Assembly: GCF_014651075.1 (NCBI RefSeq)
Contig: NZ_BMWE01000009.1
Location: 62,001-126,000 of the forward strand
Direction: 5' to 3'
Length of the DNA stretch: 64,000 nt
Source of the DNA: Streptomyces djakartensis
GTDB lineage: Bacteria > Actinomycetota > Actinomycetes > Streptomycetales > Streptomycetaceae
In this document: positions 28,812-37,667 of the stretch, in pieces
Layout: the number at the start of each line of letters is the position of its first letter
Numbering within the stretch: position 1 is the stretch's first letter
The notes under the pieces: generated by a model
Told to the model about the DNA's origin: nothing
The model's database searches: none
Seen by the model: only the letters and a program-made list of their open reading frames with translations
Program-made: the position numbers and the translations under genes

Positions 28812-29827
28812 CGGCCGGACACCCGGCCTCATGGCGCCGGTACTCCCTCGCCGCCTTCTGGCGCCGGCTGCTGAGTCCCTGGCGGACCCGCCGGCTGCTG
28901 GAGGCGCATCTCATCGTCCTGTTCGTTCTCGCGGCCGTGGCGTCGACCACGCTGTTCCTCTCCTGCCGCCAGGCCCAGCACGGCGCCGAAGCCCTCGCGT
29001 CCCGCGAGGCGCCGGCCGTGCAGGGACTCGCCGCCACCCGGCTCGCGGCCCTGCGCGCCGATCAGGAGGCGCAGGTCCTGGTGAGGATGAACCTGCTCGG
29101 CGTCGCGGGCTCGGACGAGCCCTACGAGTCCCAGCTCTCGGCCGCCGACCAGGGCCTGTCCCGGATCGCCGACCGTACGGATCAGGATCTCGGCACGGTC
29201 AAGGGAGTGCTCGACTCCTACAGCGACTCGCTCAGCCGCGCCGCGTCCCTCCGCGACGAGCCCCTCATGCAGAAGCACAAGCTCACGGAAGCGGACTCGA
29301 TGCTCACCCGCCCGACCGTGGGGGTCGTACCGCGCCTCGACGCACTGCAGCGGGTCCAGATGGAGCACGCCGAAGCCACGGCCACCATGGGGCGGTGGCA
29401 GCACGGCGGGTGGTGGCTGGCCGAACTCGCGCTGGGCGCGATGGCGCTGACCCTGCTCTCGGCGCTGTTCGTGCTGCGTGACCGCTGCGGCCGTGACTGG
29501 AATCCGTACCTGCTCGCGGCCTTCGTTCTCACCGTGCTGCTCGCGGTGGTCCCGCTGACGACGACGCTCTCCACCGGGAACGACCTCAAGGAGGCGGTCA
29601 AGGACCTGCGCCAGATCACCGACGTCTCCCGCAACAGCGGCCCGCGACTCGCCGAGGCGCAGCAGCGCGTCACGGAGACGGCGGAGGAAGTCCGGCGGAA
29701 GACCGCCGACAGCGCCTGGACCGACGAGGTGTACCAGGGCACGCTCGTCGGCGGTCTGATGGCCATCGTCCTGCCCGTGCTGGGGCTCGGCCTGCGGCTC
29801 GACCACGACTACTGGAGGCGGCGGTGA
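28808..29827 (+). CDS. Four-TM receptor-like membrane protein (GlnX-like)
   Basis: This 339-residue protein has four predicted membrane helices at about 34-52, 201-222, 231-253 and 311-330. A long first extracytoplasmic loop of about 150 residues is rich in helix-forming residues, as in four-helix-bundle sensor domains, and the second loop is a coiled helical region of about 57 residues (DLKEAVKDLRQITDVS). This matches the topology of mycobacterial GlnX, the membrane partner linking the GlnH binding protein to kinase PknG. Similarity is by topology and neighbourhood, not by residues I can point to. GTG 28808 overlaps the vWA stop by 4 bp, and its own stop overlaps the binding-protein start. 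Confidence 0.75.
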   Translation: MTAGHPASWRRYSLAAFWRRLLSPWRTRRLLEAHLIVLFVLAAVASTTLFLSCRQAQHGAEALASREAPAVQGLAATRLAALRADQEAQVLVRMNLLGVAGSDEPYESQLSAADQGLSRIADRTDQDLGTVKGVLDSYSDSLSRAASLRDEPLMQKHKLTEADSMLTRPTVGVVPRLDALQRVQMEHAEATATMGRWQHGGWWLAELALGAMALTLLSALFVLRDRCGRDWNPYLLAAFVLTVLLAVVPLTTTLSTGNDLKEAVKDLRQITDVSRNSGPRLAEAQQRVTETAEEVRRKTADSAWTDEVYQGTLVGGLMAIVLPVLGLGLRLDHDYWRRR

Positions 29828-31101
29828 CCCGACGGTTCAGAGCGCTGGTCTTCGGCGTGGTGATGCTGCTGCTCGCCGCCGGCGGCATGGTGGTGGTCTG
29901 GGCGCAGCACGACGACGAGGAGCCGGTGACCATCCTCGGGACGTGGACGGCCGGGCAGGCGGAGCAGTTCGAGGCCGTGCTGCGCGGTTTCGGCATCCCC
30001 TTCCACTACCAGGGCACCGCGGCCCAGCGGGAGGTGCTGCTCTCCCAGGTGCAGTCGGGGGAGCCTCCGGACATCGTGATCATGCCGGGTATCGGCGAAC
30101 TCGCCGAGTACGCGGGGCAGGATCTCCTCAAGCCGCTGAACGGTCTCTACGACCCGCGGGAGTACGGCCCGCCCTGGAAGTCGACCGGATCACCCTCCGA
30201 ACCGGCCTACTGGGTCCCGGTCAAGGCGGATTTGAAAAGCATCGTCTGGCACCGCCAGGGAACCAAGCCCGCCAGGTCACCTGCCCCCATGCGGAGTTGG
30301 TGCATGGGCATGGGTGATGACGGCGCCTCCGGCTGGCCCGGGACCGACTGGATCGAGGACCTCGTGCTGCAACGGGCGGGTCCGGCCGTCTACGAGAAGT
30401 GGGCGCTGGGCGGCGGCAAGTCGGAGTGGTGGCGAAGTGACGCGGTGCGTGGCGCCTGGGAGGCCTGGGCCCGTCTGCTGGGGCAGGACAGGGAGGCGGC
30501 CCGGCAGGCGCTGCTCACCGACCACCGGGGCGCCCCGGACAGCAACGGGCTGCTTTTCGAACACCGGGACAGCTGCACCCTGGAGCACCAGGGCTCCTTC
30601 GCGCGCTCCTTCTACGGCAGCAAGGCGCGGCACGCGAGGCTGGTGGACTCGGCGCCGCTCCTGCCGGGAGGGGGCGGGCGGGTCAGGGCCCGCGAGGTGA
30701 CCGGTGACTTCGCGGCGCTGTTCAGCGACCGACCGCAGGCCCGTGCGCTGATCCGGCGGCTTGCCTCCAGGGAGGGCCAGCAGAAGTGGGCCGATCTGGC
30801 GGAGGTCTTCTCGGCGAATCGCGAGGTGACGCACCGGGGCGGTGAGGTCGACGGCGAGATCGCGAAACGGCTGGGTGAAGGGCCGCGTTGCCTGGACGCC
30901 TCGGACGTGATGGCGCCCCCGGTGCGGGACGCCTTCTACGAAGCCGTCCTGCTGACCATCGCGAGGACCGCCGAGAAGCAGGACGTCGACGTCGAGGGTC
31001 TCCTCCGGGATGTCCAGAGCGTGCAGAACACCCACTTCCAGCAGAGCTCGCAAGGCACCGGTGACGGAGCCGCTCCCGAGACGGTGTGCAGCATGCGGTG
31101 A
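29824..31101 (+). CDS. Membrane-anchored extracellular solute-binding protein (GlnH-like role)
   Basis: A 425-residue protein. The N-terminal hydrophobic segment (residues about 6-27) has no lipobox cysteine, so it is a signal anchor or is cleaved. The rest has the ABC family-1 binding-protein pattern (VTILGTWTAGQAEQF; PDIVIMPGIGELAEY; a DLKSIVWHRQ hinge strand). No ABC permease or ATPase is encoded nearby. Together with the four-TM protein and PknG-type kinase it most likely senses a solute and signals, rather than importing it. GTG 29824 overlaps the preceding stop by 4 bp. It is the last gene of the operon. Confidence 0.85.
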   Translation: MTRRFRALVFGVVMLLLAAGGMVVVWAQHDDEEPVTILGTWTAGQAEQFEAVLRGFGIPFHYQGTAAQREVLLSQVQSGEPPDIVIMPGIGELAEYAGQDLLKPLNGLYDPREYGPPWKSTGSPSEPAYWVPVKADLKSIVWHRQGTKPARSPAPMRSWCMGMGDDGASGWPGTDWIEDLVLQRAGPAVYEKWALGGGKSEWWRSDAVRGAWEAWARLLGQDREAARQALLTDHRGAPDSNGLLFEHRDSCTLEHQGSFARSFYGSKARHARLVDSAPLLPGGGGRVRAREVTGDFAALFSDRPQARALIRRLASREGQQKWADLAEVFSANREVTHRGGEVDGEIAKRLGEGPRCLDASDVMAPPVRDAFYEAVLLTIARTAEKQDVDVEGLLRDVQSVQNTHFQQSSQGTGDGAAPETVCSMR

Positions 31102-31244
31102 CCGGCGGGCAGGTGCGGCGGGACAGGCCCGGCCCGTTCCGGGCGTAAAGCGACCGAAGAATGGATAGGGGCTATACGGCGAAACGCGGGGAGTGTCGGA
31201 CGTGCCCGGATGCCGGGCGCGCGGCTTCAGGGGAGGGAGCGCGC

Positions 31245-32711
31245 ATGGACGGCCGGCCCTTGTACCTCGAACCCCGGCTGGGACCACGGCTCAGGTCACT
31301 CCTGGCGGCGACCGGGACACTGCACACGCTCACCGACGCGCTCGGCTCGCCCCTGCACGTCGTGGTGCCGGACCAGATCGCGGAGAACCTGGCCGGGTTC
31401 CGGTCGGTGTACCGCAGGCACCATCTCTCCGGGCAGGTCTTCTACGCCCACAAGGCCAACCGGTCCAGCGCCCTGCTGCGCCGCCTCGCCGCCACGGACG
31501 CGGGCGTGGACGTCGCGTCCCTGGGCGAGTTGCAGCACGCCCTGGGGGCCGGTCTCACGGCCGACCGGATCACGGCCACGGGGCCGAAGAACCCCGAGTT
31601 CCTGTGGCTCGCGGCCCGTACGGGCGTGACCGTCAGCGTGGACGCGACCGCCGAGCTCGAGCAACTGGCCGCCTTGGTGCGGCGGTACGCGCTCGCCCCG
31701 GTGCGGGTGCTGCTGCGGCTGTCGGGGTTCGAGACGCCGGGCGTGAGGGTGCTGAGCCGCCGCAGCCGGTTCGGCACGCCGGTACGGGAGTCGGAGACCC
31801 TGCTGAAGGCGGTCGAGCGGCACGGTGACGCGGTCGACCTGACCGGCGTGGCCTACCACCTGGACACCACCAGCGTCGCGGAGAAGGCGACCGCCGTGGA
31901 GGGGTGTCTGGCCGTCCTGGAAGCCTGCCGGAGCCGGGGGTTGCGGCCCCGGGCGGTGGACGTCGGCGGCGGGTTCGGCGTCAGCTACCTCGCCGAGCGG
32001 GAACAGTGGGAGGCGTACACGACCGAGCTGACCTCGGCCGTGCTGGGCCGGCGCCCGCCGCTGACCTGGGGCGGTCACGGATACGGGCTGCGCGAGGAGT
32101 CCGGCACCCTGCGCGGCGCGCTCGGCCTCTACCCCGCCCACCGGTCCGTCGCGGGCGCGTCCTACCTGGACGAGCTGCTGTCCCGGCCCGCCGCCTCGCT
32201 CGGCGGCCGTCCGCTGGCCGCGCTGCTGCTGGAGCACCTGTACGACCTGCACACCGAACCCGGGCGGGCGCTGCTGGACCAGTGCGGGCTGACGCTGGCG
32301 AGAGTGCTGGAGGTCCGGACCCAGGAGACCGGCGGGGAACTCCTCGTGCGGCTGGCGGCGAAGGCGGACGACATCGCGCTGGAGGACCACGGAGTGCTCA
32401 TGGACCCGGTCGTCCTCCCCCGCGGCGGAGCCGGGCCGGGTGGGGGGCCCGTCGCCGTGCACCTCTTCGGCAGTCTCTGTCTGGAGAGCGACCTGATCAC
32501 CCGCCGTACGGTGTTCCTGCCGCGCCGCCCGGAACCCGGTGACCTGCTCGCTTTCGCCAACACCGCCGGTTACGCCATGGACTTCCACGCCACCCGCGCC
32601 CAGCACCAGCCCGCCGCTCGCAAGGTCGCCGCCTGGCAGGACGGCGACACGTGGCGCTGGTGCCTGGACGACCAGTTCTGGCCGATCACGCCCTCGGGGG
32701 GAGCCCAGTGA
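31245..32711 (+). CDS. PLP-dependent decarboxylase-like enzyme, Y4yA family
   Basis: A 488-residue fold-type III PLP enzyme related to diaminopimelate and ornithine decarboxylases. The PLP lysine lies in VFYAHKANRSSALL, the phosphate-binding glycine loop in VDVGGGFGVSYL, and the late FGSLCLESDLI carries the conserved Cys-x-x-x-Asp pair. The Y4yA subgroup occurs in secondary-metabolite loci. GGGAGGGAG precedes the ATG at 31245; the open frame upstream is not used. It overlaps the cysteine-synthase-like gene by 4 bp, so the pair is co-translated. Likely substrate: an amino acid made or loaded by its neighbours. Confidence 0.87.
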   Translation: MDGRPLYLEPRLGPRLRSLLAATGTLHTLTDALGSPLHVVVPDQIAENLAGFRSVYRRHHLSGQVFYAHKANRSSALLRRLAATDAGVDVASLGELQHALGAGLTADRITATGPKNPEFLWLAARTGVTVSVDATAELEQLAALVRRYALAPVRVLLRLSGFETPGVRVLSRRSRFGTPVRESETLLKAVERHGDAVDLTGVAYHLDTTSVAEKATAVEGCLAVLEACRSRGLRPRAVDVGGGFGVSYLAEREQWEAYTTELTSAVLGRRPPLTWGGHGYGLREESGTLRGALGLYPAHRSVAGASYLDELLSRPAASLGGRPLAALLLEHLYDLHTEPGRALLDQCGLTLARVLEVRTQETGGELLVRLAAKADDIALEDHGVLMDPVVLPRGGAGPGGGPVAVHLFGSLCLESDLITRRTVFLPRRPEPGDLLAFANTAGYAMDFHATRAQHQPAARKVAAWQDGDTWRWCLDDQFWPITPSGGAQ

Positions 32712-34027
32712 GGTACGACAGCATCACCGAGGCGATAGGCAACACCCCTCTGGTGCGGATAGACCCGGCCGTGCACGGCCTGCGCAACATCGACCTGTAC
32801 GCCAAGCTGGAGATGCTCAACCCGTTCGGCTCGGTCAAGGACCGGGCCGCCTGGAGCATGGCGGGGCCCCTGCTGGCGGAGGCGGTCGAACACGGCAGCC
32901 AGGTCGTCGAGTTGTCCAGCGGCAACACGGCCAAGGCCCTCGCGGTCATCGCGGGCATGCACGGCCTGGGCTTCAGAAGCGTCACCAACCGGATGCGGGT
33001 GCCGGAGATCAAGGACCTTCTGCTGCTGCTCGGCGCGCAGATCGAGGAGCTGCCCGGGCAGAGCGAGTGCCTGGACCCGACCGCCACGGACGATCCGCTG
33101 ACCCTGTTCCACCGGACGCTGTCCGCCTCCGGCAGCGCCTATCTCCACACCGACCAGTACTTCAACCCGCGCAACACCGAGGCCCACCTCACCGGCACCG
33201 GGCCGGAGATCGTCAAGGACCTGGACGGCCGGGTCCCGGACTGGTTCGTCGCCTGTGTGGGCACCGCCGGTTCCTCCACGGGGGTCGCCCGCGCCCTGCG
33301 CGAGGAGGACCCCTCGGTGCGGGTGGTCGGGCTCGTGGCGGCCAAGTCCGACTTCATCCCGGGGATCCGCACCATCGACGAGGTGCAGGAGGTCGGCCTG
33401 TTCGACCCGGACACGTACGACACGATGGAAGCGGTCGGCGCCGACGAGGCGATCGAGGGGATGCTGACACTGAACCGCCGTTGCGGCATCCTCGGCGGGC
33501 CCACCGGAGGGGCTGCCTACTTCGGCGCGGTCCGTCATCTGCGACCGCTGGACGAGGAGTCGGAGGAGCGGCGGACCGCCGTGTTCATCGTCTGCGACCG
33601 GGTGGAGAGCTATCTGAGCTACGTCCGGCAGCGGCGCCCCGATCTGCTGGGCCGGCCGCCCCGGAGGAACTCGCCCGCCGACCTGTCCGACGCCGAGATC
33701 GCCGGGGCGCCGTCGGTCAGCGTGGCCGAGGCCCGGAGCTGGATCGACACCGACCGGCCGCTCGTGGTCGACCTGCGCAGCCCGTACGCGTACGCGGCGC
33801 TGCACATCGACGGGTCGGTCAACATCGTCGACGAGCTCTTCGCCGAACTCGTCCGGGGCGGCCTGCCGTTCGGCAAGCGCCAGTCGGTGCTGCTGGCCTG
33901 TCCGGTCGGCGAACAGTCCGCGCGGTACGCGGCGCTGCTGACCCGGATGGGCCACCCCGACGTGCGCAGCCTGGCCGGCGGCATCATCGCCTGGCGGGAC
34001 GCGGGCGCTCCCCTGGTGCGGGACTGA
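32708..34027 (+). CDS. Cysteine synthase-like PLP enzyme fused to a rhodanese domain
   Basis: A 439-residue fusion. Residues 1-320 are a fold-type II PLP enzyme of the cysteine synthase family (GNTPLVRI, KDRAAWSM with the PLP Lys, SSGNTAKALAV, GTAGSSTG). Residues about 345-439 are a rhodanese domain (VVDLRSPYAYAALHIDGSVN), with the likely sulfur-carrying Cys in LLACPVGEQS. The fusion could pass persulfide sulfur directly to an aminoacrylate intermediate. Alternatively it could join another nucleophile, as SbnA does in staphyloferrin B synthesis. GTG 32708 overlaps the decarboxylase stop by 4 bp. Confidence 0.88.
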   Translation: MRYDSITEAIGNTPLVRIDPAVHGLRNIDLYAKLEMLNPFGSVKDRAAWSMAGPLLAEAVEHGSQVVELSSGNTAKALAVIAGMHGLGFRSVTNRMRVPEIKDLLLLLGAQIEELPGQSECLDPTATDDPLTLFHRTLSASGSAYLHTDQYFNPRNTEAHLTGTGPEIVKDLDGRVPDWFVACVGTAGSSTGVARALREEDPSVRVVGLVAAKSDFIPGIRTIDEVQEVGLFDPDTYDTMEAVGADEAIEGMLTLNRRCGILGGPTGGAAYFGAVRHLRPLDEESEERRTAVFIVCDRVESYLSYVRQRRPDLLGRPPRRNSPADLSDAEIAGAPSVSVAEARSWIDTDRPLVVDLRSPYAYAALHIDGSVNIVDELFAELVRGGLPFGKRQSVLLACPVGEQSARYAALLTRMGHPDVRSLAGGIIAWRDAGAPLVRD

Positions 34028-34032
34028 CCGGC

Positions 34033-35229
34033 ATGACCGCACCGCTCACCCGCGAGGATCTGCGCCCGTGGCAGCGGGCTCTGCGCGCCCAGTTCCCCAT
34101 CGTCACCGGGCATCCGGAACTGGCGTACCTGGACAGCGCGGCCACGGCGCAGAAGCCGCAGGCCGTGCTGGACGCCGTGCACACGTATCTGACGACGTCC
34201 AACGCCAACTCCGCGCGTGGCACCTACACCTGGGCCAACCGCACCACGGAACTGGTCGAGCGGACCCGCGAGCGCGTGGCCCGGTTCCTCGGGGACCGCC
34301 GGCCCGAGCGCTCCACCGTGCACTTCACCAGCGGCACCACCGAGGGGCTGCGCACGATCGGCCGCGACTGGCTGCCGGGGTTCCTGCGCGACGGCGACGA
34401 GATCGTCGTCCCGGTCGCCGACCACCAGGCCAACATCGTGCCCTGGCTGGAGGTTCAGCGGCTGCTGGCCCGCGAGGGTGTGCACGTGCGGGTGGTGCCG
34501 ATGCCGTACCAGAGCGGTTCCGGGGACTACGACCACCGGGCGCTCGCCGAACGCGCCGGTCCGCGCACCCGGTTCGTCGCCGTGACCCATGTGCACCACG
34601 TCTACGGCGGTGACATGAACGTGCACCGCATCCGCGAGGCCGTCGGCCCGGACGCGGTCATCTGCCTGGACGCCGCGCAGAGCGTCGGTCATCTGCCCGT
34701 CTCCGTGGCCGAGTTGGACGTGGACTTCGTGGTGTTCTCGGGCCACAAGGCGCTGGCCCTGCCCGGTTCCGGGGCGGTGTGGGCCCGGCAGGCGCGGGGG
34801 CCGGCGTTCGTACCCGGAGGCTGGAGCGGCACCCCGAACACCGTGGGCATCGCCTCACTCGAAGCGGCTCTGGACTGGCTGGACGCCGCCGGTCCCGACC
34901 GGATCGAGCGCTGGACGGCCGATCTCTCGACCCGCCTCACAGAGGGGCTGCGCCGGCTGGACGCCTACGAGATCCTCGGCTGCCCGCTCAGCCTGGCCGC
35001 CGGCACGACCGTACAGCGCCGCCGGGGCATCGTGACCCTGCGGCACCACGCCATCGACTCGGGCGACCTGGGGTTCATCCTGTTCAGCCACGGGTTCATG
35101 GTCCGCTCGGACCATCACTGCCAGGGTGACGCGGGCGAGAAGACCGGTTCGGTGCGGGTGAGTCTGCACGTGTACAACACCGTTGAGGAGATCGACCGGC
35201 TGCTGTCGGTTCTCGCCTCACTCTCCTGA
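34033..35229 (+). CDS. SufS/class V aminotransferase-like cysteine desulfurase
   Basis: A 398-residue fold-type I PLP enzyme of the cysteine desulfurase group. Visible are DHQANIVPW (substrate/PLP histidine), CLDAAQSVGHLPV, the PLP lysine in FSGHKALALPG, and a SufS-type VRSDHHCQG loop that keeps the mobile cysteine. It would release sulfur from cysteine, or another group from a modified amino acid, and could feed the rhodanese half of its neighbour. It starts 5 bp after the preceding stop. A housekeeping SufS lies elsewhere in Streptomyces with the suf genes, so this is likely a pathway-specific copy. Confidence 0.88.
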   Translation: MTAPLTREDLRPWQRALRAQFPIVTGHPELAYLDSAATAQKPQAVLDAVHTYLTTSNANSARGTYTWANRTTELVERTRERVARFLGDRRPERSTVHFTSGTTEGLRTIGRDWLPGFLRDGDEIVVPVADHQANIVPWLEVQRLLAREGVHVRVVPMPYQSGSGDYDHRALAERAGPRTRFVAVTHVHHVYGGDMNVHRIREAVGPDAVICLDAAQSVGHLPVSVAELDVDFVVFSGHKALALPGSGAVWARQARGPAFVPGGWSGTPNTVGIASLEAALDWLDAAGPDRIERWTADLSTRLTEGLRRLDAYEILGCPLSLAAGTTVQRRRGIVTLRHHAIDSGDLGFILFSHGFMVRSDHHCQGDAGEKTGSVRVSLHVYNTVEEIDRLLSVLASLS

Positions 35230-35319
35230 CACCGCCGACTATGCGTAATGGGAACCGTTTCCACCTGTAGGCTCTGGCCGGCAGGAGTCGGGTGCGATAC
35301 GGCGAGGTGGCGCGACCGG

Positions 35320-36084
35320 ATGGGGCTGAGTCTGGCGACGGCGCAGCGATGGGTGGAGCGCTGGGAGCTCCAGCAGCAGCGGTACGCCGTCGACCGCGAG
35401 GAGCGGTTCACGGTGATCGCCGATGTCATCGAGCACGCCACGGCCGGGTGCGCGACTCCACCCCTCGTCGTGGACCTCGGCTGCGGGCCCGGTTCCCTCG
35501 CGGCCCGGCTGATCCGGCGGCTGCCGGAAGCGGAGATCGTGGCCGTGGACCGGGACCCCCTCCTGCTGGAGCTGGGCCGCACCCACCACCCGGACGCGGC
35601 CCGCTACGTCGACGCCGAGATCGGCGCGCCCGGGTGGACGTGGGCCCTGGGTCTGGACCGGCCCCTGGACGCGGCCGTGTCCACGACGGCCCTGCACTAC
35701 CTCGACCGTGACACCCTCCTGCGTACCTACCGGCAGCTCGCCACGCTGCTGCGGCCCGGCGGGGTCCTCGTCAACGGCGACCACCTCCCCCAGGACGACA
35801 CGGGTCCGGCCGGGTTCGCCGCCCATGTCGGGCGGTGCCGGGCCGACCGGCAGCGGGTGTTCGCGCACGAGGACTGGGGCTCCTGGTGGGCCGCCGTCTC
35901 CGAGGACCCCGAGCTGGCGGACCTGCTCGCCGAGCGCCGCCGCCGTGAGGCGTCTCTCGACACCGGCCGCCCCGCCGAGCTCCCCCTCTCCGCCCATCTG
36001 GAGCTGCTGCGGCAGGCGGGTTTCACCACGGCGGGCCCGGTCTGGCAGTACGGCGAAAGCTGTGTGGTCGTCGCGGTCCGCTGA
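35320..36084 (+). CDS. SAM-dependent class I methyltransferase
   Basis: An approximately 254-residue methyltransferase with SAM motif I VVDLGCGPGSLAARL and an acidic motif II VAVDRDPLLLE, then ALHYLDRDTLLRTY. It follows the three PLP genes after about 90 bp in the same direction and is probably part of the same pathway, methylating a small molecule. The frame is open from 35248, but that part reads unlike protein; ATG 35320, with GAGGTGG some 14 nt upstream, is preferred. Confidence 0.82.
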   Translation: MGLSLATAQRWVERWELQQQRYAVDREERFTVIADVIEHATAGCATPPLVVDLGCGPGSLAARLIRRLPEAEIVAVDRDPLLLELGRTHHPDAARYVDAEIGAPGWTWALGLDRPLDAAVSTTALHYLDRDTLLRTYRQLATLLRPGGVLVNGDHLPQDDTGPAGFAAHVGRCRADRQRVFAHEDWGSWWAAVSEDPELADLLAERRRREASLDTGRPAELPLSAHLELLRQAGFTTAGPVWQYGESCVVVAVR

Positions 36085-36161
36085 TCCGGGCGTCGCCCCT
36101 GCGCCGCCCTCGGCTCGCGCGCGGCGCCGGCTGCGCCCGCACACAGTGCCCTCTGCGCGGG

Positions 36162-37034
36162 TCACGGGACGAGGGGGCGGACCTCCTCGGCCACGAAGCG
36201 GACGAAGCCCTCGGGGTCCGGCTCATCACCGGTGGGTTCGAGGACGACGGTGTCGGCACCGGCGGCGACCAGGCGCTGAACGGCCTCGGCCACCGCACCG
36301 GCGTCGCCGGCGACTCCCAGGCCGGGGATCCCGTCCGTGCCGGAGGCGGTGCGCTCGGCCTGGAGGCGGGCGGCGGCGTCCCGCCCGGTGGCGGTGAGGA
36401 GATAGACGACCACGCGATGGGAGCCGGTGCGGCCGGCCGCCGCGCGGCCCTCGTCGATGAGCCGGCGGGCCCTGCGCACGCCGTCCGGCGGGGTGGCCTC
36501 ACTGAGCAGCGTGCCGTCGGCGGCCTCGCCCGACAGGCGCAGCGAACGGGGTCCGGTGACGCCGGCGAGCACATCGGGAGCGGTCGGCGGAGGCCAGTCG
36601 AGGCCGACGTCGTCCAGCTTCACGTACCGCCCGTCGACGGTGACGCGCTCGCCGCGCAGCAGCGCCCGGAGCGCGTCGAGGTACTCACGCAGCAGCGTGA
36701 CCGGCGACTCGGCCCGCGCTCCGACCTGCCCCATCCAGTCCTGTACGCCGTGCCCGACGGTCAGCGTGAAGCGCCCGGGGAAGAGCCGGTCCAGGGTGGC
36801 GGCCTCCATCGCGGTGAGGGCGACGTTCCGCAGGGGCACGGGGATCAGTCCGATGCCCACCCGCAGCCGTTCGGTCCAGGCGAGCGCGGCCGACGCGGTG
36901 GCGACCCCGCCCTCCAGGAAGCAGTCCTCCCAGAACCACAGCTCCTCCAGCCCCGCAGCCTCGGCGGTGCGGGCTATGTCACGCAGCTTCTCGGGGGGCA
37001 GCTGAGGCCGGAAGACAGCACCAAGGGTAGTCAT
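36162..37034 (-). CDS. LLM-class flavin-dependent oxidoreductase
   Basis: A 290-residue luciferase-like (beta/alpha)8 enzyme: N-terminal GAVFRPQLPPEKLRDIA, then LRVGIGLIPVPLRN, FTLTVGHGVQDWMGQ and the late GIPGLGVAGDA. In actinomycetes this group mostly uses F420 or FMNH2. It lies downstream of the RidA gene on the same strand but is separated by 234 bp, so it is not clearly in the aryl-CoA operon. AAGG sits 4 nt before ATG 37034. Substrate unknown. Confidence 0.85.
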   Translation of the reverse strand: MTTLGAVFRPQLPPEKLRDIARTAEAAGLEELWFWEDCFLEGGVATASAALAWTERLRVGIGLIPVPLRNVALTAMEAATLDRLFPGRFTLTVGHGVQDWMGQVGARAESPVTLLREYLDALRALLRGERVTVDGRYVKLDDVGLDWPPPTAPDVLAGVTGPRSLRLSGEAADGTLLSEATPPDGVRRARRLIDEGRAAAGRTGSHRVVVYLLTATGRDAAARLQAERTASGTDGIPGLGVAGDAGAVAEAVQRLVAAGADTVVLEPTGDEPDPEGFVRFVAEEVRPLVP

Positions 37035-37268
37035 GGGGCCTTACTACCCTTGGCGCCCCGCCATGAACAACTGCTTTGCGGCGCCCGGCTCTTGGACCGG
37101 TGAGCCCCCGCGGACCCGGGCCGCTCTCCGGTTCGGTCCACCGTCGTGTTCAGCCCCGGGTCGGGGTGATGGCCTGGTCCCTCGACGCGGGCGGCACCGG
37201 GCACGAGTGCGCCGGTCAGGGGGGACCGCAGCTGATCCTCACCCCTTCGGTGAGGGTGCGCCGCTTCC

Positions 37269-37667
37269 CTACGGAAGCACGGCGAAGCCGTCCAGTTCCA
37301 CCAGCGCCTCCTCGTCCCACAGCCGGACGACCTCGACGACCGCCATGGCGGGATAGTCGCGTCCCGCCAGTTTCCGCCACAGCCGGCCCAGTTCGCGGGC
37401 GTGGGTGCGGTACGCGGCGACGTCCGCGGCGTAGACGGTGACCCGGGCCAGGTCGGCGGGCGTGCCGCCGGCCGCCGCGAGGGCGGTCAGCAGGTTGGTC
37501 AGCGCCTTGGCGAACTGCTCGGGCAGGGTCCGTCCGGTCACCTTGCCGTCGGCGTCGAGCGCGGTCTGGCCCGCCAGGAACACCACGCGGGAGCCGGTGG
37601 CCACGACGGCGTGGGAGAAGCCGGCCGGCGGCGACAGGCCGGGCGGGTTGACACGCTCGCAGGTCAC
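37269..37667 (-). CDS. RidA-family deaminase
   Basis: A 132-residue RidA/YjgF/UK114 protein (VVFLAGQTALDADGKV; EQFAKALTNLLTALAAAGG; YPAMAVVEVVRLWDEEALVE). RidA enzymes hydrolyse enamine/imine intermediates, and 2-aminomuconate deaminase belongs to the same family. Its GTG start at 37667 overlaps the acyl-CoA dehydrogenase stop by 4 bp, so it is co-translated in the aminobenzoyl-CoA-type cluster. Here an amino group has to be removed from a ring-derived intermediate. The canonical RidA arginine region is not obvious, so it is a divergent subgroup. Confidence 0.87.
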   Translation of the reverse strand: MTCERVNPPGLSPPAGFSHAVVATGSRVVFLAGQTALDADGKVTGRTLPEQFAKALTNLLTALAAAGGTPADLARVTVYAADVAAYRTHARELGRLWRKLAGRDYPAMAVVEVVRLWDEEALVELDGFAVLP

